A DNA stretch of 64,000 bases from Bimastos eiseni (Eukaryota > Annelida > Clitellata > Crassiclitellata > Lumbricidae). The notes under the pieces are model-generated. The model did not search any database. It was not told the origin of the DNA and saw only the letters and a program-made list of their open reading frames with translations. Location: positions 32,350,387-32,414,386 of the forward strand of contig OY365814.1 in NCBI GenBank assembly GCA_959347315.1, in the 5' to 3' direction. The number at the start of each line of letters is the position of its first letter. Within the stretch, counting starts at the first letter, position 1. The position numbers were made by a program, and so were the translations under genes. Shown one piece after another: positions 22,400 through 34,196 of this stretch.

Positions 22400-23569
22400 A
22401 GATAAAAGGAGAGAGCTCCAAAGCCTATTTCCTCCTATCGAATAAGTTCATTGACCAGATAAGGATAATCGGATGGCCTCGTATGAGTAACATAATTATC
22501 AGAATACAGGGAATCTGAATTTAGTATAATAGTCTTGACCAGTTTAGGTGATCTAGATGTTCATTGGATACGGATATGATTAGTTCGACATCGGTTGAAC
22601 AATGTATTCGTCCACCATAGAAGTCACTAATTACAATAATAACTACCAAAGTGTAGGACATTTGCCCCTCCCGGACAATTGCCCCCGGATAGTTGCCTCC
22701 TCTGGAAAATTCACCCCCGAACAATTGCCCTTCCCCGATTGTCCTACGAACTTTCCTAATAATTAATTGATTATGCAGTTACCAATTTATGATGGAAATA
22801 CAGTTTGAAATCCGTTGCCGTGGTACGTCGCAAGGGAAATGTTTCAAGTCTTTATAGATTGATATTGTGTGTCAATGTTCTGGTTTTTTTCTTGGTCAGT
22901 TTTTCTAGTTTCTCACTTAGAAAATCTTTTCGGTGTTCTGAAAACTGTGTTCGATGTTTTGTAGCTCAATTTCGGTAGATGGTCAAACTTGTTTTGGAAT
23001 AGAAATTTACCAGATGCATATTTTCTGTTTGTTTTTGAGATTTCTTGCGGAATCGTTACTGAATAAATCAATAACTGAACAAACATTACAGTATGTTAGA
23101 ATATTTATCTTACATTACCGTATAATACTTTGCAGAACATTACTTTACTTGACGTTACATTATTGTTGGATTGTAATATTATCATACCACTTAACTCAGC
23201 ATACCATTGCAGTTCATTACACTGTGGTATATCATACATATTATTTTGCAGTAAACTACACTGCAATACCTTACATTACTTTACATTGCAGTATTTTACT
23301 TTGGAGTTTAATCGCGTGATTAATTAAACTTGATATAGCTCCTCTTCAAGAAATCTACTCAGAGGCGCTCTCTGCGCTAAATACCTTACGAGACCTTACC
23401 TTAAGAGTACCCTACGTTTCTTGACATCACAGTACATTACGTTACTTTACATCACAGTACATTACGTCTCTTTATATCACAGTACTTTACATCGCACTAG
23501 TAACTCAGTCGAATATCGCATCACGCAGTACGATGCTTAACATATTCTTATAACCTTGTCTCCTCTTAG
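22400..23569. other. ERG intron, mostly unassigned
   Basis: A TTGCCCC-rich stretch is at 22665-22740. CATTACAGT-like low-complexity sequence spans 23090-23490. A reversed L2-like tail (GCTCCTCTTCAAGAAATCTA, CTCAGAGGCGCTC) lies at 23338-23385. No exon recognised. Confidence 0.5.
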
Positions 23570-23966
23570 ACAATGACCGTAACGGGTGTCCTGAAGACAG
23601 CCCGGCTTCTCCGGTTGCTACGGGTGGCTCGCCGTATCGACCAATACTCGGAGTACGGGGCAGCAGTACTTCTTCTCCTAATGGCAACGTTCACTCTGAT
23701 CGCCCACTGGCTGGCCTGTCTCTTCTACGCGATGACCCACGTCGAGATTGACGGCCGAATTGGCTGGCTCAATAAACTGGCCAACGATTCAAACATGCCG
23801 TATTCGTTCAACGATTCGCTGCCGGCCGGTGGACCGGATATCCGGTCAAAGTATATTACGTCACTGTACTTCACGTTTACGATTCTGACGAGTGTTGGGT
23901 TCGGAAATGTCGCTCCAGTCACGAATTGCGAGAAGATCTTTACGATATTTGCTATGATGGTTGGAT
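23570..23966 (+). CDS. KCNH: ERG K+ channel, exon with S4, S5, pore and most of S6
   Basis: Acceptor CTCCTCTTAG (AG 23568-23569), donor GTAAGT at 23967; enters in phase 0 and leaves in phase 1. S4 reads [20 protein letters not shown], with the regularly spaced arginines of ERG. S5 follows ([19 protein letters not shown]). The turret holds two NDS sequons. The pore helix and filter read [18 protein letters not shown], with the ERG/EAG-type GFG filter. S6 starts [12 protein letters not shown]. Compared with human ERG, the positions of Ser620 and Ser631 are Thr and Ala here, the residues EAG channels carry. The S6 tail is completed by the exon at 24883. Confidence 0.97.
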
Positions 23967-24021
23967 GTAAGTGCACTACGTACAATGTACTATTATTATT
24001 ACTCATATCAACATTGTCATT

Positions 24022-24056
24022 ATTTGTGTTGTAATTATTTATTATTATTATTTATT

Positions 24057-24090
<34 letters not shown>

Positions 24091-24125
24091 CTATTATTAT
24101 TATTATTATTTATATTATTGTTGCT
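24022..24125. repeat. (ATT)n microsatellite in ERG intron
   Basis: Interrupted TTATTATTA and ATCATTATCATT steps. Confidence 0.9.
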
Positions 24126-24187
24126 ATATATAACAATATACGTGTATATATACATATATGTAATATTATTGTCATGTATTTGTCATT

Positions 24188-24510
24188 ATTCTTCCGATTG
24201 TTCTTCTTCTTCTCATTGTTCTTCTTCTTCTCATTGTTCTTCTTCTTCCGATTGTTCTTCTTCTTCTTCTCATTGTTCTTCTTCTACTCATTGTTCTTCT
24301 TCTTCTCATTGTTCTTCTTCTTCTCGTTGTTCTTCTTTTTCTCATTGTTCTTCTATTTCTCATTGTTCTTCTTCTTCCGATTGTTCTTCTACTTCTCATT
24401 GTTCTTCTACTTCTCATTGTTCTTCTACTTCTCATTGTTCTTCTTCTTCTCATTGTTCTTCTACTTCTCATTGTTCTTCTTCTTCTCGTTGTTCTTCTTC
24501 TTGCACTCAT
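24188..24510. repeat. 18-bp minisatellite, about 17 units
   Basis: The unit CATTGTTCTTCTTCTTCT varies as CTACTTCT or CGTTG. The + frames read as (HCSSSS)-like or (SLFFFF)-like strings. Spacing is regular, but there is no repeat/spacer distinction, so it is not an array of another kind. Confidence 0.92.
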
Positions 24511-24882
24511 TTTAGACTGACTCGAATTCATGCAGAACAATTGTACATTAATACTCTTTTGAATCTTAACGATAATAATACCATCCCTTGTCGATCACTA
24601 TTGCAAAGTTTTGAATTTTATTCAAAACTTTTATTATTGTATTTGCGTCTCCCATGTTGTAAAACTAGCGTGGTCCATTGAGCATTTTTTTATTGCAGAC
24701 ATTATTGTGGCCAGCAGCCATTAGTGTCTGAAAGCAAATGACCCCCGCATGACCAATGTTCACGTTTTAGAAACATACATGTCATAATCCAATGTTCGCA
24801 TGAAAAAGTAATGCTAGGATGTTCGCTTTGACATACAATGTTGTAAAGTTTCGCAAGGATGCATCATTCTCCAACGTTTTAG

Positions 24883-25082
24883 CGCTGATGAGTGCCGCCA
24901 TCTTTGGAAACGTTTCTTCAATTATGTTGCGCCTCTATCGCGGAACGCAGGAGTACCACGAGATGTTGACAAGCATCAAGGAGTTCGTCAAGTTCCACTA
25001 CATTCCGAAACAGTTGGCCAACCGATTGGTAGAGTCCTATCAACACACACGGTCATTCACGAATGGAGTCGACATGAACAGC
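24883..25082 (+). CDS. KCNH: ERG K+ channel, exon with S6 end and C-linker
   Basis: The acceptor CAACGTTTTAG (AG 24881-24882) joins in phase 1. The first two bases complete a serine, giving SLMSAAIFGNVSS, the inner end of S6. The C-linker continues LRLYRGTQEY and KEFVKFHYIPKQLANRLVES, ending TNGVDMNS at donor GTGAGT (25083) in phase 0. Human ERG has SLMYASIFGN here, so the position of Tyr652 is Ser while Phe656 is kept. The C-linker couples S6 to the cyclic-nucleotide-binding homology domain. The exon end coincides with a point where the ERG family continues VLKGFP, which the next exon supplies. Confidence 0.95.
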
Positions 25083-25114
25083 GTGAGTTCGGTGACTGGC
25101 TTTATATTTAACGA

Positions 25115-25195
25115 TGCTTTCGTAACAGACATGGTTAGCGTCGCCTCCTCCTTTCTCTAGACTTCGAGCTGGCACTGCCAGAATCCGAGTTAACC
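25115..25195 (-). repeat. Family A repeat, shortened
   Basis: Reads GTTAGCGTCGCCTCCTCCTT and ACTTCGAGCTGGCACTGCCA, starting only about 35 bp after the exon donor. Confidence 0.65.
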
Positions 25196-25264
25196 CTATA
25201 ATAGTGATAGGATTTATACAGAGTTTAACGACATCTTGTGGCAACAAAGGATGCTGATATTGTT

Positions 25265-25365
25265 TTAGTATATCAGTTTAACGACGCTGCGTGATAACAA
25301 AGATCAATGGCGTCGCCCTTCTCCTTCATCCAGTCTTGGGACTGGCACTGTCTGAGTGCTGGCAG
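25265..25365 (-). repeat. Family A repeat
   Basis: Reads CAGTTTAACGACGCTGCGTG, GCGTCGCCCTTCTCCTTCAT and AGTCTTGGGACTGGCACTGT. Confidence 0.85.
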
Positions 25366-25374
25366 TGTATGATG

Positions 25375-25455
25375 GAGTTTAACGACCGCTTTCGACATCA
25401 AAGGCCGTTGCAGACGACAGAAATTTGCTTGGCATATTACAGCACTTACATCTCA
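25375..25455 (-). repeat. Family B repeat
   Basis: GAGTTTAACGACCGCTTTCG and AAAGGCCGTTGCAGACGACA, then GAAATTTGCTTGGCATATTA, the reverse of the copy at 3425. Confidence 0.7.
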
Positions 25456-26340
25456 TAAATGTTAGGCATTGCATGAGTTTTAGACCACCACAATTTAACC
25501 AATGCGCCAATCGCGTTTGAAAGGTGTTTAATTGTTTAGAACAACTGTACGATTATTTTCCTCGGCTAACTAATGCGGCTATTACGCAGAACTTCCAACT
25601 TTCAAGGTCCCGTGTCAGCGATAAAAATGTGTCGAACGATTGCTTTTAAAAATGCTCACCGTTTCTATCCAAATGAAGCTATTACCCTGCCACGTACGTA
25701 AGGGCGGTGTAAATAGATGTATTCATATATAAACCATACAGCACCTGATGAACATAATTTAGAGTGTCAAAATAGAAATTATAATGTCACTGATATTCAC
25801 TGTTGAACGACCAATACCATTAAAATGTATATTGATACAAGTACTGTAATAATGTGGTATTTTAGGAAAATTAAGTAATATCTCTTCTGCAAATGGATCA
25901 ACGTTCTTTATTAACATACTTAAGCTGCATGCAGCGAATAAATTCAGCCTGATCTCGCCAGAATTCATAACAAACAGCGCAGCTTTTAAAACCACTTCGC
26001 ACACAAGTTTAAAATTTACATGCAACTATGACATTAACTTCTTATACCAAAAAATTACACAGGGTTTCTTTTTTTAAATTATTCCACTGTTTTACTATAC
26101 CTAATGACTACAATGGTCTCTGACGTCTTCAGAGATCGTATTATTTTATGTTCACCTTGTATATAACTGCTGCGTTTGTTTGAAGCGATACAATTAAAGT
26201 TAAGCGCATTGTCCTCATGTTATATTTAAATTGGATTATGATTATTATGGATAATGTAGACATCTGGTTAATCTTCAGTTTCCTTTCTGTCTTTTGGAAG
26301 TAACAATTACTGTGGATTATTAACTATCTCCGAAGTTAGG
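25456..26340. other. ERG intron, AT-rich, unassigned
   Basis: No exon, RNA gene or clear repeat recognised. Confidence 0.5.
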
Positions 26341-26344
26341 ATCC

Positions 26345-26625
26345 ACGGTTTAACGACAGCTTATGACAACAGAGGTCGTTGCAGTCGACAGAAATGTTAC
26401 TATCTCGGAAGTTATTTATTATTATTAATCAACAGCTTAACGACATTTTATAGCAACAAAGGCTGTTGACGTCTTCAGAAACTGTTACATTTCAGTTCAA
26501 TTTCGTATATAGTTTTAATCCTTTATCTTTATGTTGTTTTTCTTTCTTTCTGTTTTAATTCTTGTTTTTGTGATGTTATTGATTCCATTTCTGCATGACT
26601 GGTTGACATTTCTACAGCTCTTACA
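26345..26625 (-). mobile_element. Family B copy and 3' end of I-like LINE or its SINE
   Basis: 26345-26400 is a short family B copy. 26435-26625 (ATTAATCAACAGCTTAACGA, GCTGTTGACGTCTTCAGAAA, TTCAATTTCGTATATAGTTT) is the reverse complement of 7325-7550, the 3' UTR of the LINE at 5202. It also matches 60885-61075, including the outer TTTCTGCATGACTGGTTG. Confidence 0.75.
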
Positions 26626-27030
26626 GCCTCGGACCCTCCACCTTCTTGTTCTCTGACACTGCTACCAACCTTTCTTCACCACACTGCCTTGGCTTCTGCT
26701 TCTGTTGCTCCCGCGGTATCTAAACTGGTTTTCCACATACTCCCAGACACTACTATGTTAGTCATCGGGGCTTCGAACTTCACTCGATTAGATAATAGAG
26801 ACATCGCAGCAAGTTCGTTGCGGCAACCGTACATAAAATTATAGCTAATTGTACACGCTTAAGAGAGGTGTTCATGAAGATGTCGATAAACGATATGCAA
26901 TAGTACATTCTTTACTTATGATAATATTAATTTAAGGTTCAGACTTATCTAACATGGTTACCAGTCTCGTATGTAGATATAAATTAACCGATGACTATGT
27001 CTGTATAGTTTATGTTTAATTACTCGTAAT
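26626..27030. other. ERG intron, unassigned
   Basis: No feature recognised. Confidence 0.5.
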
Positions 27031-27095
27031 CGTACCAAAGATAATTAGCGTCGCCCTCCCATATAAACAAGCTTCGGACTGGCAGATTATAGATT
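27030..27095 (-). repeat. Family A repeat, shortened
   Basis: Reads ATAATTAGCGTCGCCCTCCC and AAGCTTCGGACTGGCAGATT. Confidence 0.65.
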
Positions 27096-27935
27096 GAACT
27101 GATAGAATTAGCCGAGTAAGTGTTCCTCCAGAGATGCATAGATGAAAAATAAAAGAACACTCCTTTGGTCCCATCATTGTTATGCCATAATATTTACACA
27201 CCTCTTTTCATCTACAAAACGCAACTATGAGTTACTTTCTGCAAACAACCATTTTGTGTAACGGAAGCTACATCATATCGTGACTGACTCGATTAAGAAT
27301 TTAGATAAAGAATACTCGCCGAGATCAATTGATATACATTTAAAATTTCTAACATAATGTTACGACAGTTGCAGAATCGAGAATTGCTTCTGAACGTTTC
27401 CCCCGCATAGAAGCACTTTGCAACTGCATAAATACAATATTGTTAACCGCACGCAATGATGCTCTGATAATTGTTATCAATTAGAAATAAGTGTGCTTTA
27501 CACCAGTATTTTAGCATCTTAATTAATTTCAAAATACACAATGTTCAAGAAAAGTATTTCATTTAAAAGTATAAACGCTGTCGTGTTGTTGTATTTAAAA
27601 TACAAGTACAAAATACATATATATATAGTATCTAAAGTACGATACTATTTGAAATACTTCCCATCACTGACAGCCTGTAAGACAACTAGGCACTCTAAGC
27701 CTGTGTATGCTGGTGTTTTTATCATCAGAATCTTGGGACAACCCCTCTGATATGACGCAGCGCTGGTATCCAGCGATCAGCCTTACAGTACCGCTTTGTA
27801 TTTCGAGATTATAACCTAACGCAGCGCTGTACGCTTGTTTGCTAGACTCCAAGTGCATTCCGGTTCATTGATTACAGATATTGACATGTCCACTATCATA
27901 CGGTATTGTCGTATTTGATCAATACTCTAGTTGAT
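27096..27935. other. ERG intron, unassigned
   Basis: AT-rich with no supported feature. Confidence 0.5.
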
Positions 27936-27939
27936 CATA

Positions 27940-28425
27940 CCGTCATACGCGCTGTTTGCTCGATAATTTCCGTTCCACCGGACATTTAAGGCAGCCCATC
28001 CTGTGTCTACGAATAGGTGACTCTCGCCGCCTTCTCGTGTCGTTTGAACGGAGTTTGAACTGTGGACGCCTGTTACCGAATCCTTTGTAGGCCTGTAGAT
28101 TCTCTGGACATAATGAGGTAGAGATGTTTTATATAGACGGTCTCTCCGATCCGCTGCTTGGGGGGACTTGACTGTCAACTTCGTCCGCACTTCTGTCACC
28201 CAGAACCGGGCTTTTGCAGTGGTAGGTCCAACCACATGGAATGGGCTACCACAAGTGCTTCACCTTCTGCTCAAAACCTCATTGATCGCATTCCAAGCAT
28301 GATTGAAAACACTTTTTAGCTGTAGTCGGACGGGGAGCGTCTGTGAGTAAATATCTAGAAGGGCGCTATAATAAGTCTCATTGATTGATTGATCAATCGA
28401 TTGATCGATCGATTGATTAATTGAA
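27940..28425 (+). mobile_element. L2-like LINE C-terminus, tail and seeded (GATT)n
   Basis: One + frame gives TQNRAFAVVGPTTWNGLPQV, the typical L2-like FAVxGPxxWNSLP block. Upstream sequence is frame-disrupted. The tail GTCTGTGAGTAAATATCTAG and AGGGCGCTATAATAAG is followed directly by a (GATT/GATC)n microsatellite at 28378-28422. Confidence 0.8.
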
Positions 28426-28429
28426 AGTG

Positions 28430-28984
28430 AGGCTAGGTCTCGGAGTTGGACTTAACGTGAAGCTATGGAGACTCGACGAACAAATGGCCAGCTGCAGAAT
28501 AATGTCTTCCTTCACAGATCTGACGATGATGTCCTTTACCACATGTGAGGGAGTGACAATGGACGGTGGGTCTCGCGTTTGCTTCGAGCTTCGTCGCCTG
28601 TAGTTGTCCGCCTTCCTTCGACGCTACGTCGGTCAGGACTCTGAACTTGCTGATTCCAATTTCCAACAGTAGGCTCTAATTAACTTGCTGACGCGTTGGC
28701 TGGATTTGAAGTCTAGTATTTTTATCTTGGGTGCCGGATCTGAGATCATCCTGAATTTACCCACTGGTGTTGACTCCTTTAGCTATCAGTTGCCTATTAG
28801 CGATAATAACCTGAATCTTCGGATGTGATAGGCCTACTTGTGTTTCTGTTCATCTAATCAGCCAAAACGTAAAGCGAACCTCGATTTATTATTTTTATAT
28901 CTACCAAGAATATCGTAGAGCAAGGAGAAAACCCTTATTTGGAACTATTTACGATTGTAGGCTAACTTTAAAACTTTTAAACTA
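28430..28984. other. ERG intron, unassigned
   Basis: No feature recognised. Confidence 0.5.
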
Positions 28985-29200
28985 AAAATTGATTGTCCCA
29001 TAGCGATGATTTGACCTTCTCAGTGGTTGGCCCCTCGCTCTTGAGCAGGCGTTGCGCTAGTCTCCCAGGGTCCACACTGCCTCCTTTAATACTCGCCTTA
29101 AAACTGTTCGTTCTTTTCAGCCGTGAAGGGGTCCTGAGTGCTCCTTAGTAGTAGGCTTAAATGGGCGCTATATAAATCTTCATAATGAATTAATGAAAAA
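28985..29200 (+). mobile_element. L2-like LINE 3' end
   Basis: GTGGTTGGCCCCTCGCTCTT aligns by position with the VVGPxLW codons of other copies. The end CTTAAATGGGCGCTATATAA with an (ATGAATTA) tail is the L2-like tail. The coding part is decayed. Confidence 0.6.
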
Positions 29201-30300
29201 AACACTTCTTGCGCCGCTGAACCCACCAAGTGGTTTCCAATACAGTTCGGAACGTCATCATATTAGTTGTGTCAACGAAAATCAGTTCAACGCAATTCAT
29301 TTACTGCAGAACCACTAGAGACCTTAAATAACCTTCATAAAAGGCTTAATTTCGTGCCGCAATGGTGTTTACCGTCTGCAAATGACGTCCAAAAACTTCA
29401 CCAACGGCCATGTTTGAACTGGCATGCCTCGGTTATTATAGTCGCAGGATGGGACGCTACGTTTGCGCCATCTATTAACGGCCGGCGGGCAAACAACTGC
29501 TTTCACCAATCTGTCAGCGTGAAGCGATTTTATGTCCCAATTAATTGCGAGCCCTTGCCGCTGAAACTGTCCACGAGGGCTGACCTTTATGAAGCAGCGT
29601 TTACTGACGCAAACAGTCGAATAGATGGTGCTATTTTTAGAGATAAGAATAGATTGCCGAGGGTGAAAGGTGGAAGCAGAGGGTTTTTGATGCGCGCTTG
29701 TAAGTTTTGCCGATGATCTTTAGCCTCTGGGCTTTGCTAATTGCTCTTGTAGACTATCTGGGGATAAAAGTAGGTGAGAAATAACAACTAAAAAGTAGAG
29801 TGATAGAGTGATTGTGTATATATTGAAAATATATTATGAGCAAGTTGCCCAGGGGACCAAGGAGAAGCCAGGAGCGCAAAAAAATAAAAATAAAAAGTTG
29901 TTTTTTGGTTTTAATTGGTTTTTTTATTTTAATTTTTCTTTGGCTTTTGTTACAAGAGTTTGTTTAAAAAAATCATAACATAGAACATAGCATAAATAAG
30001 GAGTTCCAACTCATTTTAATAATGAATTCAGTTTCACTTCCGACTGAATAACACGCAATTAGTGATATGACAATAATATTAGTAAATTGAATGAAATATT
30101 TAAAAAACAATAAACAAATAATGCCAGTTTTCATATCTTTTGTTTCTAAAGAAAAAGAAACAAATGACGAAAAAAACCAACATGTTTGTAGCCCTGGGAG
30201 GAACAGAAATATCTCTCCAACACGCTAGCAACTACATTGACAAGCACACCCAAAAATCGTAACAAAATTTCCATAAAATGAAACAGAAGACGTAAAAAAA
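29201..30300. other. ERG intron, unassigned
   Basis: A 149-codon frame at 29267-29716 shows no domain, no splice logic with the channel and ordinary composition. I do not call it a gene. 29870-29960 is A/T-homopolymer rich. Confidence 0.4.
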
Positions 30301-30302
30301 CA

Positions 30303-30460
30303 TAAAAAGTTGTAAGTGATGTAATATGCCAAGCAAATTTCTGTCGACGGCAACTGCCTATGTTGTCATAGCTGTCGTTAATCCCTGGAGCCACAAAAAA
30401 CACATGCGTTTTTTGTGGCTCCAGGGTTTAACGACAGCTTATGACAACAGATGCACTTCA
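30303..30460. repeat. Head-to-head family B copies forming a long palindrome
   Basis: A + family B copy ends CTGTCGTTAATCCCTGGAGC with CACAAAAAAC. It is followed after about six bases by the reverse complement GTTTTTTGTGGCTCCAGGG with TTTAACGACAG. Arms from 30361 to 30452 pair over roughly 45 bp with a few mismatches or indels. Confidence 0.88.
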
Positions 30461-31379
30461 AGTCCAAATTAAGGAACGAAAATTTCATTATTTCAAACAA
30501 TTTTATCATCTTGTACCTGGGACTTATATGAAAACGATATAATGAAGCCGACGAAAACTCGGTAATTGACCTAGATTATGTGTGACTGCATCCGGTATGT
30601 TCGCATGATAGCTCGGCAGTCGCATTTTTTTTATAAGCGAAATAAAAGCGGCGTAGCATATAGAACTTGCATTATAAATAAAATGTGTTCGAAGGAAATT
30701 TTTTGCACTGGAGTTATTAGAGTAACATAAATTTGGATGAACTTTTCGGCGATTACATAGCCGACCACAGACATCACCCTCAACCAGAAAAGACGATCAC
30801 TGACAAGTTGCGGCTTCATACACCTTCCATATTAATCCCAGCTTATATGAATGAAATGTAATAATTTCAGTGTCTTTACGTCTTACGGACTCTGTAAAGC
30901 TGGCCGTCGATAATTTTAGTACGGCCACCCGTACACATGCACTTCTCTTGACCAATCTTTTGCGCATTTAGCTAGCCCCAAATATCTGGATTTTCTGATT
31001 CTTTCTTTATTCTTACTTTTACTGCTGGGTTTTTCCTTATTTTTTTCAGGACCATAAATACTCTGCTACCTAAGTTTTGGTGTATTTGTATTTTTAATTG
31101 TAAGTAGGAATCCCTAACTATCGTTATCTTTCAATCCCTGCAGGGTCTTTTACACATCATTTACATTTGAAGTTTCATTACTATGTTCTTCATATGTTTT
31201 TTGCATAAGTGTTCCATGTGTTACTAATGAATAAAGATGGTTCATGCATATTCATGATTCATGCCAATAGCGTGATTTCGGACGCCATCCGTGCTACCTG
31301 TACAGCATTATAATATTGCATATGCTTATGAAGCGCATAAATAATGCGATGTCGCCTGCTTTTGTGTTCCCTTCTCCAG
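30461..31379. other. ERG intron, unassigned
   Basis: AT-rich; no exon or repeat recognised before the next acceptor. Confidence 0.5.
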
Positions 31380-31479
31380 GTATTGAAGAGCTTTCCGGAC
31401 TGTCTCCAGGCCGACATCTGCCTTCATCTGAATCGCAATCTACTTAGCACCTGTCCCGCCTTCTCCCACGCAAGCCCAG
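31380..31479 (+). CDS. KCNH: ERG K+ channel, exon at C-linker / CNBHD start
   Basis: Acceptor CCCTTCTCCAG (AG 31378-31379), donor GTAATA at 31480; enters in phase 0 and leaves in phase 1. The 33 codons read [20 protein letters not shown] and then [13 protein letters not shown]. They match the near-invariant ERG segment [19 protein letters not shown] at the end of the C-linker. It is a small constitutive exon of the channel. Confidence 0.97.
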
Positions 31480-34196
31480 GTAATATTGTGAGTCACCCCT
31501 CGGTGACGTCACATCCGCTTCCGTTGTCGCCAGAGGCGACGGCGGCGGCCAATTTCGATTCGGTCACGTGGTCTGATCAATTTCGCCAGACTAGTATAAA
31601 TACGCCGTCCCGTTTGACTGCTATTTCAAGAGGAAGGATAATCGCACGGGGTCTGATAAGTTTTGAGCGTTAGGGGCACAATCTGTATAATGCTAAATTG
31701 TGGAAATGCGATCGTCGTTGTAAAGCATTCTAAACTGATGTGAAGTGTAAACTACATTTATTCGTTAGTGGTGACATTTGACATCCTTGCAGAGAGAGAG
31801 ACATCATGCAGAGAACGCCTCTGAGTAGATATCTTGGCGGGGCGCTATATAAATGCTCGCTTGCATTACATTACATTTGGCCTATCGATGAGATCTGGAG
31901 GAAAGAGGTTGGGGACCATATGCACCCATACACCAGACCCGAACAGTATCTACCCTACGAACTCACCCAAATCTCTGCGACTCATCCAAGATTTTTTTTT
32001 ACATCGCTGCCCAGTTCTTTTCTCGCAGTCACATCTCGCTATTTTATAGTCTCGTCGCAGGTTTTTCACTCATAGCTGAAAACATTGCAGGTCTATATAC
32101 ATCAACTTCTTCTCTGCCTTCCTCTTTCTTTTCTATAGATGGGCATCTATCTCTCTCGCCCCTAAGTCATTGGAGCATGTCCTTCCCTACATTTGGACGG
32201 ACTAATATTATTCAAGGATGTATAATGGATTAAACCAAGTGAATGGTACACACGCGCACACACACACTAGCGCACACACACACACATTAACACTGTAGAA
32301 GAGAACAGAATGGCTCAACTTCAAATAAAAACAGATGTTAATGGCATTATTATTTAAAAGTTTACTTTCCATAATTGCTCAATGAGATCTTCTTCCCCCC
32401 TCTTTTTTTCTTGGATGGAGCATTTGTTCCAAGGTTTCCATCTTTGTCTTTCTTCTTCTTATTCTTGTCCCTCCTTCTTCCTTATTTCATCCTTTTTGCC
32501 TGGTTTCTTCTACTTCCCATCTTTTCTCCATAACTTTTATTGCTTTCTCACATATCCTATCCAGATTCTTCCTCTTTTATTTATTTAATTATTACTGAAA
32601 TTTGATCTTGCCCTTCTTCCAACAATTTTTTGCTCAGAAGTGCAACACACGCCTCGACGGCGCAATTGCAGTTGTACTGCAGAAAAATTGTGCGCGAAGG
32701 ACTTGGTCAAGGTCCCTTCACTGTGAAAACACATTGATGCCTCGGATGATGGTCCGCTCACCCATGCAGCGCACACTGAACGTTAAGGGCAGACCGCTCT
32801 AACCGATCGGCCACCATGCCACGCTACCTCTTTCGCTGATTCCACTCTATGCACTATCCACCTTAGCCGTCTGACGATCTGCCGGCCTGACCACGGCCAT
32901 ATTATAGTTCTATTATAAGGGTGGCCGCGACCTGACCCTCTGGATCTTGACCCTCTGAGTGGCAGTGATTGCCGAGGCTTTTGTATTAGGTGAAGAACCT
33001 ACATGGTCATCTATTACATTTACAAATGTAAAGTCTACGGTTACGCTTACGAGTGTCCATCGTCATCGGAAGCTGGGATTTGTGTGTATATAAAATATAA
33101 TATTTCGACCTCTAGAAGTCAGTTCTGCTTTCTCGTGAGAACGCAAATCTTACTGCATCCCGTAGAGATTACTGGCGCCACGCTTTATTAGAGCCTCGCT
33201 TATTAGCTGCAGACGGAGATCGTTGCCATGACTACAGAGAGGAAATGACGCGGGATGTTCTGTCTGATAATACGGTTTAATTTTCTACCGATTGAATCGC
33301 GGCTATTAAAACTCAGGACGGTCTTCTTCTGCCAGACAACAGATGGCGCATCTGAAAAGTTTTTAGAAACGCGTGTAACAGCAGAGCGACCCGCTACAGC
33401 CGTTTTTAACAACGCCCATTCTGTATCGCTGCCCTGAATGTGTCTAAGTATCTTATACGAAAGTGTAGCTGTGTAACGCGTGATTATTTACGTTGGGTCT
33501 TGATACACCAAATTACCCAGTATGATACATGCGATGGGACACAGACCTGAATTACATTACACTATAATGAGCGTCTCTAAGTAAATATCTTTAATGGGCG
33601 CTACATCAGATATTAACGATGGACAAACATTATTGCAATACACGCATTGATATTCAGTGAAAGCAATGCGCTCAGTGCAATTGTCATGATTTATTAGGCG
33701 CTCACAATCCTTACCATAATTCTGAATGTTATATATTACAGCATGTGTAATACAACGCTAACAATTTAATCAATACTGTCTTCGTGTTTACATACATATA
33801 CACATGTATTGTGTATGAATGTAAAGAGTCTATATAGACTGGGCATCCATGCCATCTGTCAGCTGTTAACGGTAATCCGTTGGTTGGCTCCACGCTTGTG
33901 CGTGGGCCCACTAGTGGCAACTCTTTCAGCTTACTGTGCATTGTTTTGCTAACTGAGGTAAAATATTGGTATAAAATAATTTGTAACGTCATTTACATTT
34001 TATGCCAGCGCAGAGAGCGCTTCTGAGTAGGCATCTTGAAGGGGCGCTATATAAATGTTCGATTAAATTACATTTATGAAGACACACATTGGAACCTTCT
34101 TAGTACTCTTAAAGGGCCAAACTCTACTATGCTATGCTATTAATGCCATCCTATGCTTTGCAATTCTATGAAGTGATGTGCTACGCTAAATTGCAG
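31480..34196. other. ERG intron with scattered repeats
   Basis: L2-like tails lie at 31795-31880 (CGCCTCTGAGTAGATATCTT, GGGGCGCTATATAAATGC), 33560-33610 and 34010-34075. Other repeats are a (CA)n run at 32250-32285 and a second copy of the 21400 repeat at 33880-33960. The sequence is otherwise unassigned. Confidence 0.6.
32640..32835 (-). mobile_element. tRNA-derived SINE (head with A-box-like sequence)
   Basis: The reverse complement begins GGCATGGTGGCCGATCGGTT and AGAGCGGTCTGCCCTTAACG, resembling the D-arm and anticodon stem of a tRNA with an RNA polymerase III A box (TGGCCGATCGG). A B box is not clear. Relation to the heads at 43865, 53835 and 54800 is by type only. Confidence 0.5.

Noticed and set aside
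21715..22420. Cys/Leu/Ser-rich - strand frames and Asp/Arg/Gln-rich + frames
   Set aside because: GACA/GAGA microsatellite read in different phases.
24188..24510. CRISPR-like regularly spaced repeat
   Set aside because: Contiguous 18-bp minisatellite without unique spacers, in a eukaryotic intron.
29267..29716. 149-codon open frame in the ERG intron
   Set aside because: No recognisable domain, no splice compatibility and ordinary composition for chance.
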